Below, one piece after another: positions 7,140 through 15,960 of a stretch of DNA of 58,353 nt. The notes under the pieces are model-generated. The model ran no database searches and was not told the origin of the DNA. It saw nothing but the letters and a program-made list of their open reading frames with translations. A program made the position numbers and the translations under genes. Source of the DNA: a virus; the IMG/VR virus record IMGVR_UViG_3300020283_000004, positions 1 to 58,353 of that record. The stretch is one strand, 5' to 3'. Each line of letters begins with the position of its first letter. The stretch's first letter is position 1.

Positions 7140-7691
7140 ATGCAACCAATAAGAAAGTTGACAAAGCAGAAGCTAATTAGACTGCAAGAGGACTATGAGC
7201 AGGGTATGGGCTCACAAACCAACATAGCGAAACGTTATGGTATCAGTAGGGCTAGGTTATGGCAGATTGCCAAAGAGTTTGATTGGGAGTTTGGGGGCAA
7301 GCGTAAGGCTGATTTAAAGAGGTTTTCAGAGATATCTTCCGCTAGGCTGAATGCACAACGCACTGAGGCAGTTGAGTCTCATGCTTTAGAGCTACAGCAT
7401 TATAGGGAAGACTTAGATGCGGTGAAAACTTTAGATGAGGCTTTATTGCTTGAGAAGAAGGTCCACATTCTTGAGAAGCTTATCAAGAGTGAGAGGACTG
7501 CATTTGGGTTGCCTAATGAGATCAGACAGCTTGAATCAAAGCAGGATGTAAATATCCGTGTTGAGGACATGCTGAAGACTCTTGAGGCTAAAAAGAAGGA
7601 CATCACATATGAGGTCATAGATGAAGCCGATCCAGCGAGACTACTCACGAATGAACAAAACGGAGCAGAAGTATGCAGCACACCTGTATGA
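7140..7691 (+). CDS. terS: Terminase small subunit
   Basis: ATG 7140 (MQPIRKLTKQKLIRLQEDY) was chosen over an upstream TTG that falls inside the promoter. The 183-residue protein has an N-terminal helix-turn-helix (SQTNIAKRYGISRARLWQIAKEF, residues about 24-45) and a central coiled-coil region, the usual build of a small terminase. It would recognise the packaging site on phage DNA and hand it to the large subunit, encoded two genes downstream. The gene overlaps the following nuclease gene. Confidence 0.75.
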   Translation: MQPIRKLTKQKLIRLQEDYEQGMGSQTNIAKRYGISRARLWQIAKEFDWEFGGKRKADLKRFSEISSARLNAQRTEAVESHALELQHYREDLDAVKTLDEALLLEKKVHILEKLIKSERTAFGLPNEIRQLESKQDVNIRVEDMLKTLEAKKKDITYEVIDEADPARLLTNEQNGAEVCSTPV

Positions 7692-7983
7692 TCTGTATGA
7701 AAGCCGTGGAATAGTAAGATATGATTTTGAGCCTTTTGGGTTAAGGCTCGCAGAAGAGAAGTGTTACTACCATCCTGATTTTTTAGTTACTTATCCTGAT
7801 AGATTCGAGATCCACGAGGTCAAGGGTTTTGATAGATCCAGAAAAAGACCTAGAGTAGAGGATGATGCAATGGTGAAATTTAAAGTTGCATCAGCTTTAT
7901 TTGATTTCTGGGTGTTTAGAATGGTTTGGTTTGACACAGATAAGAAGGAATGGGACTCCAAGGTATATAAGCCAGGAGCTTAA
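7621..7983 (+). CDS. DUF1064-like nuclease
   Basis: This is a protein of up to 120 residues. The core YYHPDFLVTYPDRFEIHEVKG contains the PD...(D/E)xK-like pattern of small phage nucleases in the DUF1064 group, which resemble Holliday-junction resolvases. ATG 7621 has GAGGT upstream, while ATG 7651 (MNKTEQKYA) would match the usual family length better. It lies between the two terminase genes, where a resolvase could clear branched DNA before packaging. Catalytic function is inferred. Confidence 0.65.
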   Translation: MKPIQRDYSRMNKTEQKYAAHLYDLYESRGIVRYDFEPFGLRLAEEKCYYHPDFLVTYPDRFEIHEVKGFDRSRKRPRVEDDAMVKFKVASALFDFWVFRMVWFDTDKKEWDSKVYKPGA

Positions 7984-9758
7984 TGGACCCGTTAGCGTAC
8001 CAGACCTACCTTAATAGCCTGCTGAGTGATGATGAGCTCTACTTCTATGAGTGTTTGAAGATTGTAGAGTTTGGTACAAAGCAGTTAATCCCCTTTAAAT
8101 TGAATAATGTGCAGAAGATCCTGCACGACATGGCAGAATCCCAGAAGAAGGATGATGACCATATACGCATGATTGTGCTGAAAGCACGTAGATTTGGAAT
8201 ATCTACCTACATACAGGCACGTTTGTTTAAGAAATGCGCCACTCAGTATAACAAGACCGTCCATATTGCCACGCATGACCGTTCAACGTCTGACACCATG
8301 TTCCAGATGACTAGGATTATGGAGCAGAATTACCCAAAGCTGATAAAGCCAGAGGTAATGTATAGCGGAAAGCGTGAATTGATGTGGGCCTCAGAGGAAG
8401 GAGGTGGTTTAAATAGTAAATATGGGCTTAGTTCTGTAGGGGGTGCTGAGGTAAGAGGGGATGCTATTGATTTTTTGCACTGTTCAGAGATAAGTAGCTG
8501 GGGTGAAAGGGCTAGAGAGTTCTCTATCGGGTTGCAGAACTGCGTATTATCTGGTTTTGAAACAGAAATATGGCTAGAAAGCACTGCGAAGGGTGTAGGT
8601 AATTTTTTCTATGACGAATTCTGGAGAGCATGGGAGGGGAAATCTGGTTTTAGGGCAGCATTCTTTCCATGGTTCATCTTTCCTGAGTACAAAACCCCAC
8701 TAAATGAGAAAGAACTTCTTGATGACAAGTTTTTGAATAGTTTAGGGACTGAGAGAAGGTATGGTGGTAAGGAAGAGTTAGACTTATTAGGAGTCACTAA
8801 GACGTATAAAACGGATTCTGCGGAATATAAGTTTGAAATTACAGCAGAGCACCTGAAATGGAGAAGAAGGTGTATTGATACGCAGTGCCAGGGGGATCTT
8901 TTGATGTTTAACCAAGAGTACCCAGTAACAGAAGAGAGTGCATTTGTCACTTCTGGGAGATCTGTCTTTGACCTACAGGTTCTTAACAGCATGTTACTGA
9001 GAACTAACGAATTAATGACTACAAAGCCCCCAGAAAAGTACAGAGTCCCAGTAAACGACTACCGCACAAACATGAGTATGCGTGAAATGCGCTATTACCT
9101 CGACCCTGACGACCTTGGGGAGCTTACTATCTGGAGCCACCCTATAGCAGAGAGGGAGTACCGCATAGGTTGTGACGTGTCAGAAGGAATTGAGCGCGCA
9201 AACAGGGATACAGACTATTCAGTAGTCGTAGTAATAGAAGCGCAGACGCTCGAAGAATGTGCAATGTGGCGTGGGAAGCTCGATCCTGACCTTCTCGCGT
9301 GGGTATTGACGACTATCGGTAAATACTACAACGAAAGCTTGATAGGGGTAGAACGCAACAACCACGGATTGACTACGCTAACTTGTCTGAGAAACGTTCA
9401 TAACTACCCAAACCTTTACTATGAGCGAGTTCTTGATGAGAGAACAGCGCGTAAGCAGAAGAAGCTAGGGTGGAACACAACATTGAAATCTAAGCCCCTA
9501 CTTGTAAACCATCTGCGGGAATTGATACGGGAAGAGCAAATTGAGATACGCAGTAAAGAGATTATACATGAACTAAATTCATTCTCTCATCACCCAGATG
9601 GAAAGATGGCAGCACAACAAGGGAGACATGATGATACCGTGATAGCCCTTGGTATTGCTTTAATGATGGCGCAACTGTATCCCCCATCTATGCGCTCAAG
9701 ATTTCTGAAAGAACGTCAGAAGATAGAGAATACGATCCCACTGTTTGAGTACCAGTGA
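7983..9758 (+). CDS. terL: Terminase large subunit
   Basis: The 591-residue packaging motor has an N-terminal ATPase and a C-terminal nuclease. A Walker-A-like motif KARRFGIST is near residue 66 and a Walker B region AIDFLHCSEIS near 160. The nuclease domain opens with GCDVSEGIE near 395 and closes with DDTVIALGIA near 549, giving the usual acidic metal-binding residues. The start overlaps the previous stop (TAATG). It drives DNA into the capsid through the portal encoded at 10628-12745. Identity is clear; the packaging strategy is not evident from sequence alone. Confidence 0.93.
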   Translation: MDPLAYQTYLNSLLSDDELYFYECLKIVEFGTKQLIPFKLNNVQKILHDMAESQKKDDDHIRMIVLKARRFGISTYIQARLFKKCATQYNKTVHIATHDRSTSDTMFQMTRIMEQNYPKLIKPEVMYSGKRELMWASEEGGGLNSKYGLSSVGGAEVRGDAIDFLHCSEISSWGERAREFSIGLQNCVLSGFETEIWLESTAKGVGNFFYDEFWRAWEGKSGFRAAFFPWFIFPEYKTPLNEKELLDDKFLNSLGTERRYGGKEELDLLGVTKTYKTDSAEYKFEITAEHLKWRRRCIDTQCQGDLLMFNQEYPVTEESAFVTSGRSVFDLQVLNSMLLRTNELMTTKPPEKYRVPVNDYRTNMSMREMRYYLDPDDLGELTIWSHPIAEREYRIGCDVSEGIERANRDTDYSVVVVIEAQTLEECAMWRGKLDPDLLAWVLTTIGKYYNESLIGVERNNHGLTTLTCLRNVHNYPNLYYERVLDERTARKQKKLGWNTTLKSKPLLVNHLRELIREEQIEIRSKEIIHELNSFSHHPDGKMAAQQGRHDDTVIALGIALMMAQLYPPSMRSRFLKERQKIENTIPLFEYQ

Positions 9759-9790
9759 TATACAAGTGTAGTTTATTTTTTAGAGATAAG

Positions 9791-9831
9791 TTGACAAATA
9801 TTAAACTTGCTAGTAAAAAAGTATCTATAGT
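9791..9831 (+). promoter_or_regulatory. Possible promoter after terL
   Basis: TTGACA (9791-9796) lies in the gap after terL. A weak TAAAAA sits 17 nt downstream and a better TATCTATAGT sits further away (9822-9831). RNA starting here would begin just before the structured element at 9838. The spacing is imperfect, so this is tentative. Confidence 0.35.
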
Positions 9832-9837
9832 TATGGG

Positions 9838-9943
9838 CGAGGACTCGATGTGCGGAAGTTGGTCTTAACTAAGGCTGAGCTCAATTAACTGACGCATAGG
9901 TCGGGAAACCTAAGTGAGTCCTCGGTTCATTTTTTTTGAACCG
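9838..9943 (+). ncRNA. Structured leader RNA before the first virion gene
   Basis: A perfect 9-bp pair, CGAGGACTC (9838-9846) with GAGTCCTCG (9916-9924), closes a domain. That domain contains a GTGCG/CGCAT pairing, an AGTTGGT/ATTAACT pairing with two G-U pairs, and a TAGGT/ACCTA hairpin. A second hairpin, CGGTTCA/TGAACCG (9923-9929, 9937-9943), has a loop of seven T and follows at once. The ribosome site of the next gene starts about 12 nt later. It could be an expression-control leader for the virion genes. I could not match it to a known riboswitch or ribozyme. Confidence 0.5.
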
Positions 9944-9964
9944 TTCATAATACGAAAGGACAAT

Positions 9965-10555
9965 ATGTCTTCATTGAACACTTCTTTTTGGCATAAGGGT
10001 CAAAGAGATCTTATTGTAAGTCAGCCTCTCGGGAAACTTGGTTTTTCGATGAATGCTTCTGAACAAACTTCATGGTCAGCAATTCCCGTTATGATAGCTG
10101 GTAATATATACACCTTAACGGATGATGCTGCTGGATCTGATACAGTCTTGAATACAACAAACTTTACAGCAGGTTTGCATGCAAACAATCCTGTAAAAAC
10201 TAGAAATGATGACAGTACAAATGGTGATGTCTTTGTTAGACAGAACTTCCTCGGACTATCGGTTCCTGCTTTGAGCCAAGTTCGATGTATTGTTACTATT
10301 TCTGGGGCTCCAACTAATATAACAACGACAAGGGCTGGTATGCACTTTTACGCTGGAGAGATTGTCTCAAACACTGCTACAGCGAAAAGACCTGAGTTAG
10401 ATCTTTCAGCCGAGTGTCCAATTGTTGAAATTCATTATGTCAATACGACAAATAGTGCTTTGGCAGTTGGAGCAGCTACTTCCGCAGAATTAATGGGTGG
10501 AGGTACTTCTACAGCAGGATCAATCACTGACATTGGAAGAATTCCATCTGACTGA
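9965..10555 (+). CDS. Probable virion protein (head decoration or fibre)
   Basis: ATG 9965 (MSSLNTSFWHKGQRDLIV) is preceded by AAAGGA at ideal spacing. The 196-residue protein is rich in Thr, Ser, Asn and Ala with few charges, typical of a beta-rich capsid decoration or head-fibre protein. It has its own structured leader and lies between terminase and portal. A C-terminal Gly/Thr stretch (MGGGTSTAGS) is present. No family was recognised, and the virion role rests on position and composition. Confidence 0.6.
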   Translation: MSSLNTSFWHKGQRDLIVSQPLGKLGFSMNASEQTSWSAIPVMIAGNIYTLTDDAAGSDTVLNTTNFTAGLHANNPVKTRNDDSTNGDVFVRQNFLGLSVPALSQVRCIVTISGAPTNITTTRAGMHFYAGEIVSNTATAKRPELDLSAECPIVEIHYVNTTNSALAVGAATSAELMGGGTSTAGSITDIGRIPSD

Positions 10556-10561
10556 GAAAGT

Positions 10562-10619
10562 TGGGGGTGAGGGTGAACCGATCCCCCTTCAAACCCTCTC
10601 GGTTTGCTAGTAGCCCCCA
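10562..10619 (+). other. Nested inverted repeats upstream of the portal gene
   Basis: TGGGGG/CCCCCA (10562-10567, 10614-10619) encloses AACCGA/TCGGTT (10576-10581, 10599-10604) and GAGGG/CCCTC (10569-10573, 10594-10598). The last two cross each other, as in an H-type pseudoknot. A second C-run at 10583-10587 could compete for the same G-run. The portal ATG follows 9 nt later and lacks a good ribosome site, so translation control is plausible. Confidence 0.4.
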
Positions 10620-10627
10620 CGTAAGCT

Positions 10628-12745
10628 ATGGCTGAAATGCTTAACAACAACGAGATGATGGTTGAAATGGAAATTCCATTTGAGCCTGATAGTCTTGCAG
10701 AGATGGTTCAAAGCTATTTCCAGCAAGCTAAAGAATATCGAGTTGATGAAGAGCAGATTTGGAAAGAAGCACACGATGCGTTTAGGTCTACACATCCTGA
10801 GCGCATTGATGCTGTTCATAGCTTAGCGCAAAAGCGTGGAGTTTTTATTCATCTGGTGAGGCGCAGAGTCAATAGCGCAAAAGTCAAAATATCCTCTTTG
10901 TTATTCGAGTCTGGGAAAGTCCCATTCGATATTACCCCAAACTTGAAGCCTAAGTTCATATCTCCTGATCTTGCTCAGTTACCTCCAGAGCTTATGTATG
11001 AAGAGGTAAAGATGAGAGCAGAGCGAATGGAAAAGGAGATAAGAGATGTACTCACTAAAAGTGATTACGTGGGTGTAATTAATGATTCGATATTAGAGAT
11101 GTGCTTATATGGGACTGGTTGTACAAAAGCTGTAGTCCTTAAAAACCACAACTACCCAGTCTATAAGACAGCGAAAGAAGATCCTATTCTAGTAGAAGCT
11201 GAGGACTTTATTGAATCAGAGCTCATCCCGATGGTTGAGTTTGTCTCTTGTTGGGATTTATTCCCCACTCCTGAAGCGACAAGTATTGAAAATGCAGATT
11301 GGGTAATTCAGAGAGCATTTTATTCACAACAAGAATTAAGAAACCTTTCTGACCAAAATGGTTTTATCCCAGAAGCAATAGAAGAAGCAATCTCTACAGG
11401 CAGTGGTATTGAATACGGATCAGATCAGTCAGAGTCTCCTGTCAGGTATAATAGAAACAGGGGAGAAAGAATTAAAAAGTTTCAGGTTCTTGAGATGTGG
11501 GGAGAGTTTCCCATAGAAGATCTTGAAAAGTACATGGATATTCCTGAAGGAATAAAAGCAAACCTTTCAGTTTGTGTAACAGTTTGTGGTGGTAAAGTAA
11601 TACGTGTGGTTATGAATCCTTTTGATGGAAGGATTCCTTACGACATGTGTTATTGGGAAAGGAACCCTGAGTCTATTTGGGGGGATGGCATTTATTTTAG
11701 CATTAGGGATCTTCAAGACATCACCAACTTTGCCTTTGCTCAAATGGTTGAAGGTAAAGCTCTTGCCTCTAATCCAATGTCTGTCATCGACCCCCAAGCT
11801 TTTGATGATGGTGAAGACTTGGAAGATATACGACCTGGCAAAATGATACGTGTACGCCCAGGAAACGATGTCAACTCAGCTTTTCGCCCAGTCATTATCC
11901 CAGATGTTACATCAGGATTAGATAATTTAATACAGATGGTTGAGAGACAGGCTGATATTGCATCAGGCCAGTCAGCGATAGGGATGGGGGAATCATCTGC
12001 TTATCAAACGAAAACAGCTACTGGGATGAGCATCCTTCAGTCTAACAGTAACAAGTTGACAGCAGAAGTTGTTCGTTCTGTAAGCAACATGATCAGTAAA
12101 AATGTGCAAGCAGTCTATCACTGGTTGATGGCTGATAGTGATGACCTAATGATTAAAGGTGATTATGATGCACAGTCTACAGGGTTTATGCAGTATGTTG
12201 CGAAGGAAGTACACAATACTCAGTTACTAAATCTTTTAAACATACTTGGACAAAATCCAGATCTTAGGGCTCACGTTAAGATGAATGCTTTGGTTCGCCC
12301 AATCTTTAGGGCTTTTTCACTAGACCCAGAAGGAATGGTGATGACTCCAGATGAAAAGATTGAAGAAGATCAAATGCAGCAACAAATGGCAATGCAGCTT
12401 AAGCAATATGAAGAAGAAAGTAAGATGAACCAAAGTGTTTCTGATGCACTTCTTAAAGAAAAAATGGCTGTATCTGCTGATCAAAGAAAAGCAGACATGC
12501 GTGAGCGTGAGATTCTTATGAGTCAGGGTAATGTACTCTCAAGACCTACAGATTATGAAAATGATTCTATTCTGCTCAAAGAGCAAAAGATGCAAGAGCA
12601 GGAGCAAGAGATTATGGCTGAGATGCAGAATCAATCTCAGGATGCAGAATTAGATCAAATGGAGCAGGAGCTCGAAAATATGGAGCAAGCTGGGGCAAGA
12701 ATACCGACTACCCCTGCGGAGGGATCACCTGCGCCCATTAACTAA
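10628..12745 (+). CDS. Portal protein
   Basis: The 705-residue protein matches the size and pattern of podovirus portals. An N-terminal charged helical region is followed by a central mixed alpha/beta core, then a conserved-looking segment (QADIASGQSAIGMGESSAYQ near residue 440). The C-terminal tail is Gln/Glu/Met-rich (QQQMAMQLKQYEEE) and probably coiled coil. Portals form the 12-fold ring for DNA entry and tail attachment. It follows terminase and precedes scaffold and capsid in the normal order. The start region carries stacked hairpins instead of a clear ribosome site. Confidence 0.85.
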   Translation: MAEMLNNNEMMVEMEIPFEPDSLAEMVQSYFQQAKEYRVDEEQIWKEAHDAFRSTHPERIDAVHSLAQKRGVFIHLVRRRVNSAKVKISSLLFESGKVPFDITPNLKPKFISPDLAQLPPELMYEEVKMRAERMEKEIRDVLTKSDYVGVINDSILEMCLYGTGCTKAVVLKNHNYPVYKTAKEDPILVEAEDFIESELIPMVEFVSCWDLFPTPEATSIENADWVIQRAFYSQQELRNLSDQNGFIPEAIEEAISTGSGIEYGSDQSESPVRYNRNRGERIKKFQVLEMWGEFPIEDLEKYMDIPEGIKANLSVCVTVCGGKVIRVVMNPFDGRIPYDMCYWERNPESIWGDGIYFSIRDLQDITNFAFAQMVEGKALASNPMSVIDPQAFDDGEDLEDIRPGKMIRVRPGNDVNSAFRPVIIPDVTSGLDNLIQMVERQADIASGQSAIGMGESSAYQTKTATGMSILQSNSNKLTAEVVRSVSNMISKNVQAVYHWLMADSDDLMIKGDYDAQSTGFMQYVAKEVHNTQLLNLLNILGQNPDLRAHVKMNALVRPIFRAFSLDPEGMVMTPDEKIEEDQMQQQMAMQLKQYEEESKMNQSVSDALLKEKMAVSADQRKADMREREILMSQGNVLSRPTDYENDSILLKEQKMQEQEQEIMAEMQNQSQDAELDQMEQELENMEQAGARIPTTPAEGSPAPIN

Positions 12746-12983
12746 ACCAGATTCTGGCGCGATTGCCAGATTAGACTCTGACCCTCGGTGGTTGGAGTTT
12801 GTTAAGTTTATAGAGTCTGAAGTGAATGAAAAACTTAACCTCCTTGGTACGAGAAAGTTGGTCACAGAAGACGATGTAGCAAAAGCCAATGTGATGATTG
12901 GTGAAATAAAAGCTTTGCGAGAAATCGCAGAGACACCCGCTAAACTAGCGGATAGGGAGATAAAGGGTCTCCCATCTGGATAG
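12729..12983 (+). CDS. Small virion-module protein with unusual start
   Basis: This frame reads RPLTKPDSGAIARLDSDPRW before the TTG at 12792 and ends at 12983. The upstream part looks coding, but no ATG, GTG or TTG occurs there. A CTG at 12729 lies 5 nt after GGAGGG and would give 84 residues. Starting at TTG 12792 gives 63 residues with a poor ribosome site. A +1 shift from the end of the portal gene is a third option. The protein is helical and charged (EVNEKLNLLGTRKLV). It resembles small proteins encoded between portal and scaffold. Function is unknown. Confidence 0.55.
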   Translation: MRPLTKPDSGAIARLDSDPRWLEFVKFIESEVNEKLNLLGTRKLVTEDDVAKANVMIGEIKALREIAETPAKLADREIKGLPSG

Positions 12984-13012
12984 CATGCTAACCCAGGAAC
13001 CATGAAGGGATA

Positions 13013-13930
13013 ATGGCAGAACAAGAACAACAGGAATTTACAGCTAGTTGGGAAGAAACACCTGAATACGGAAACAACGAACCCCCCGTACCCGCAGAGG
13101 AAACTCCGCAGATCGAGGCGCAGGTTGAGGAAACCGTAGCCGAAGAGGTTGAAGAAGAGGTTGAAGAAACTGAATCGGATACTGATTGGCAAGACAGGTA
13201 TAAAAATCTTGAACAATCACATTCTAGGCGTGGGAACGAGCTTCATAAACTGAAGCAAGAACAAGACGCTGCACGACTGGAAAAACTTGAGATGCAACAA
13301 CGCATGCTTGAGTTGGAACAAAAGGTAAAGGATGTTGATAGTTTACGAGAACAAGTTGACAGCAAACCTGACCCACTTGATGAAAGTATTTTCTACACAG
13401 ATGAAGAGAAACAGGTTCTTAAAGACTACCCAGAGTTATTGGGGGTTGCTAAGAAAATGGCTCAACGTGAGGCTCAAATGTCATTTCGTAAGATTGACAC
13501 CAAGCCTACACAAGAAGATGTGTTTAAATACGAAGAAATGCAAAAAGAGGTGGATGAGTTAAAAGCTCATATACGTCTGGAGCAGGCTAAGGCTGAACTT
13601 GATCGAAGGATTACACCTGACTGGAGAGTAATTGATGAAAACCCGAAGTTTTTTGATTATGTCAATAAATCCCCATTGCTTACACAAGCAATGAATCACG
13701 GTACTTTGGACGAGAAGGCAGAGGTATTTAAGATGTATATGGATTCCGAGGAAGGCCAGAAGATCTTAGGTAAGGTAGAACAGCCCTCCCCTACTCAAAC
13801 CCAAAACGATGACCGTAGAAAAGCAGCCCAGGGATTAGTCAGGGGCCAAACTCGTGATACCAAACCTACGGGTTCGTTATCTATAGATGAAGAGTGGGCA
13901 AAAGCTCCTGAATATCAATGGGGTACATAA
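13013..13930 (+). CDS. Capsid scaffold protein
   Basis: The 305-residue protein has a very acidic N-terminal part (many Glu and Val-Glu-Glu runs, residues 20-60). A long coiled coil follows (residues about 65-120) and another helical region lies near 170-200. The C-terminus carries the basic segment TQNDDRRKAAQGLVRGQ. This layout, placed directly before the major capsid gene, is that of an internal scaffold that shapes the procapsid. AAGGGA precedes ATG 13013. The assignment rests on composition and position. Confidence 0.75.
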   Translation: MAEQEQQEFTASWEETPEYGNNEPPVPAEETPQIEAQVEETVAEEVEEEVEETESDTDWQDRYKNLEQSHSRRGNELHKLKQEQDAARLEKLEMQQRMLELEQKVKDVDSLREQVDSKPDPLDESIFYTDEEKQVLKDYPELLGVAKKMAQREAQMSFRKIDTKPTQEDVFKYEEMQKEVDELKAHIRLEQAKAELDRRITPDWRVIDENPKFFDYVNKSPLLTQAMNHGTLDEKAEVFKMYMDSEEGQKILGKVEQPSPTQTQNDDRRKAAQGLVRGQTRDTKPTGSLSIDEEWAKAPEYQWGT

Positions 13931-13959
13931 ACCACTAATGTTCAATATAGGATAATAAA

Positions 13960-15084
13960 ATGGCAGTTCAACCATATCAGGCTGGAACAAACGGTGGCAC
14001 TGGGGTTCTCTCATCGACTTCGGGATACGGGGCGAAATATGGTGAGCTTAGTGCAGCCGATGCGTTCACTATTCAAAAGAAGTTTCTTGCAATCAGCAAG
14101 CAACTCATTACCATGGCTCGTTTTGCACAAAAAGATACCAAGCCTTTGAATGAAGGAAGGGATATCAGGTTTCGCAGATATGAGCGTTTTGCTGTAAACA
14201 CTACTGAAATCAGCGAAGGAGTTACTCCTACAAGCGATAGTCTACAGCAGACTACAATCAAAGCCACTTTAGCTCAGTACGGAGCTTGGGTTCCTGTGAC
14301 TGATGTTATGTTGGCCTTGTCAACTGATCCCATTGTAGCTCAGATTACTGAGCGTCAAGCCATTCAGATGGCAGAGCAGATGGATACTTTGGCTTACAAT
14401 AAGTTCAAAGCCACCTCATCTGTTTTCTATCAGGATGGTTCCACATTTGATGGAGGGTTTTCCGCAGTTGATAAAGCAATTGGTGGTAATACCGCTTATG
14501 TAGCACCAGGAGGAAGTGGGACTGATGCTAAGATTTTGGCTGCGGTAGTTCGTTTCTTGGAAAAGAACAACGCTCAAAAAATTTCTCAGGTGATTAAGCC
14601 AACTTCTGGCTACAACACCGAACCAGTAGCTGAAGGTTACTTCGCTATTACACATCCGGACGCACGTGCTGATATTGAGGCAATGCCAGGGTTTACCCCG
14701 ATTGAGAAGTACGCTTCTTATGGTGCTGTAATGGCAGGGGAGATCGGTAAGGTAGGTCTGATTAGATTTATCGCTACCACACTTGCCACGCCTTATGAGC
14801 AGTCAGAGCAGACTGGAAGCAGCACTGCAAATTCTTTACGAACAAATGCTGATGGTAATGTCAAAGTCTACACAACTCTTGTGTTCGCTCAGGATGCTGT
14901 TGGTTGTGTAAGCTTGTCTGGACAAGACAGCGTTGTCCCAAAGGTGATTAGCCCAACTCCTTCAAGTGAAGATCCACTTGGACAGAGGGGCGCGGTGGGA
15001 TATTCCTACCATTACACCTGTCTCGTGCTCAACGATAATAACATGGCTCGTATCCATCACGGTGTAACTAACGTAGGTGGATGA
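13960..15084 (+). CDS. Major capsid protein, N4-gp56 type
   Basis: The 374-residue protein has features of the N4-gp56 capsid family: an N-terminal helix with KFLAISKQLITMARFAQ, then RFRRYERFAVNTTEISEGVT near residue 70. A later GFTPIEKYASYGAVMAGEIG segment lies near 245. It is expected to have the HK97 fold and to form the shell. It follows the scaffold gene, and its stop overlaps the next start (ATGA). I am confident of the family. Confidence 0.9.
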   Translation: MAVQPYQAGTNGGTGVLSSTSGYGAKYGELSAADAFTIQKKFLAISKQLITMARFAQKDTKPLNEGRDIRFRRYERFAVNTTEISEGVTPTSDSLQQTTIKATLAQYGAWVPVTDVMLALSTDPIVAQITERQAIQMAEQMDTLAYNKFKATSSVFYQDGSTFDGGFSAVDKAIGGNTAYVAPGGSGTDAKILAAVVRFLEKNNAQKISQVIKPTSGYNTEPVAEGYFAITHPDARADIEAMPGFTPIEKYASYGAVMAGEIGKVGLIRFIATTLATPYEQSEQTGSSTANSLRTNADGNVKVYTTLVFAQDAVGCVSLSGQDSVVPKVISPTPSSEDPLGQRGAVGYSYHYTCLVLNDNNMARIHHGVTNVGG

Positions 15085-15506
15085 CCAACCAGGAATCGGG
15101 GGAAAGAATCGTTATTATTAATGATTCTTCTCCTGATTATTCGTTGATAAGGATCACGAAAAGTGATCTTGAAGTACACGGCAAGATTAATCCTCACTTC
15201 AGTAAGGACATCTTGCTACCAAACTATTCTCTCCCCACCAAGATTCGGGTGGTATGCCAGGAGCCTTTTGGGGAGGGAGTATTCATTTCAGTGGGGAGGG
15301 TCTCGCCATTCCGAGAGCCTGGGTTTTTTATAAACGAAACTGAATTGGAATCTCCAAAAGAATTAAACTCAAAAATAACTTCTTTGTTTATCCCACTAGA
15401 TCCCAAAGCTGGGTATCTAAGGCTGGAGATGCACTGCAAGAAAGACCCAATAGGTGGGTTGTTGTGGTGTGAAACAGAGTTCAGATTTCCAACAGAAAGG
15501 TACTGA
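15081..15506 (+). CDS. Hypothetical virion-module protein
   Basis: The protein has 141 residues and is beta-rich in appearance, with a start that overlaps the capsid gene stop (ATGA). It contains two Cys and many Pro/Gly turns (EPFGEGVFISVGRVSPF). Translational coupling to the capsid gene suggests a structural role such as capsid decoration, but no family was recognised. Confidence 0.7.
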   Translation: MTNQESGERIVIINDSSPDYSLIRITKSDLEVHGKINPHFSKDILLPNYSLPTKIRVVCQEPFGEGVFISVGRVSPFREPGFFINETELESPKELNSKITSLFIPLDPKAGYLRLEMHCKKDPIGGLLWCETEFRFPTERY

Positions 15507-15958
15507 TGTCTACACTACCAAAAATAAAAAGCAAATCTGGTAACAAACATTTGGATGATGCTCTAAATTTAGAGTTTGGAATTCCTGTCACAGACAAGTT
15601 AGCAATACCAGTAGAGAAAGATTTAAAAAATGTTCCTGAAGGCTATGCTGTAATTGTACTTGATTACGGTGATCAGCCAGCATACATGTATCCTCAACCA
15701 GTTGCTGTAGGTGGGGAAACTATTTGGATTCCTAGGGCATCACGAAGAGCTATCCCAATGTCATACTTGGAAGCATTGCTTGGGTGTAAAGAAACAGAAT
15801 TATTTCAAGCAAAGCCAGGAGTGACTGGGGTTGAGTATGAAAAGAATCGTTTTAACGTTCAGATCCTCAAACTCCCAGAAGGTAAAGCCCAAGAGATTAA
15901 ATCAAAGAATCAGTCAATTCGTGATAAAGCAGAACAACAACAGATACACGTTGGATAG
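15506..15958 (+). CDS. Hypothetical virion-module protein
   Basis: This 150-residue protein starts on the stop of the previous gene (TGATG). It has a mixed central domain (YAVIVLDYGDQPAYMYPQPV) and a basic, Gln/Lys-rich C-terminal helix. No motif of known function was recognised. It is tightly packed among capsid genes. Confidence 0.7.
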   Translation: MSTLPKIKSKSGNKHLDDALNLEFGIPVTDKLAIPVEKDLKNVPEGYAVIVLDYGDQPAYMYPQPVAVGGETIWIPRASRRAIPMSYLEALLGCKETELFQAKPGVTGVEYEKNRFNVQILKLPEGKAQEIKSKNQSIRDKAEQQQIHVG

Positions 15959-15960
15959 TA

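Noticed and set aside
9880-9920. Hammerhead ribozyme (CTGACGC followed by GGGAAACC)
   Set aside because: The CUGANGA core has a wrong base and GAAA is not placed after stem II; the three-stem core cannot be formed.
12725-13216. Long minus-strand open frame opposite the scaffold gene
   Set aside because: It is hydrophobic low-complexity sequence produced by the complement of an acidic coiled-coil gene and has no ribosome site.
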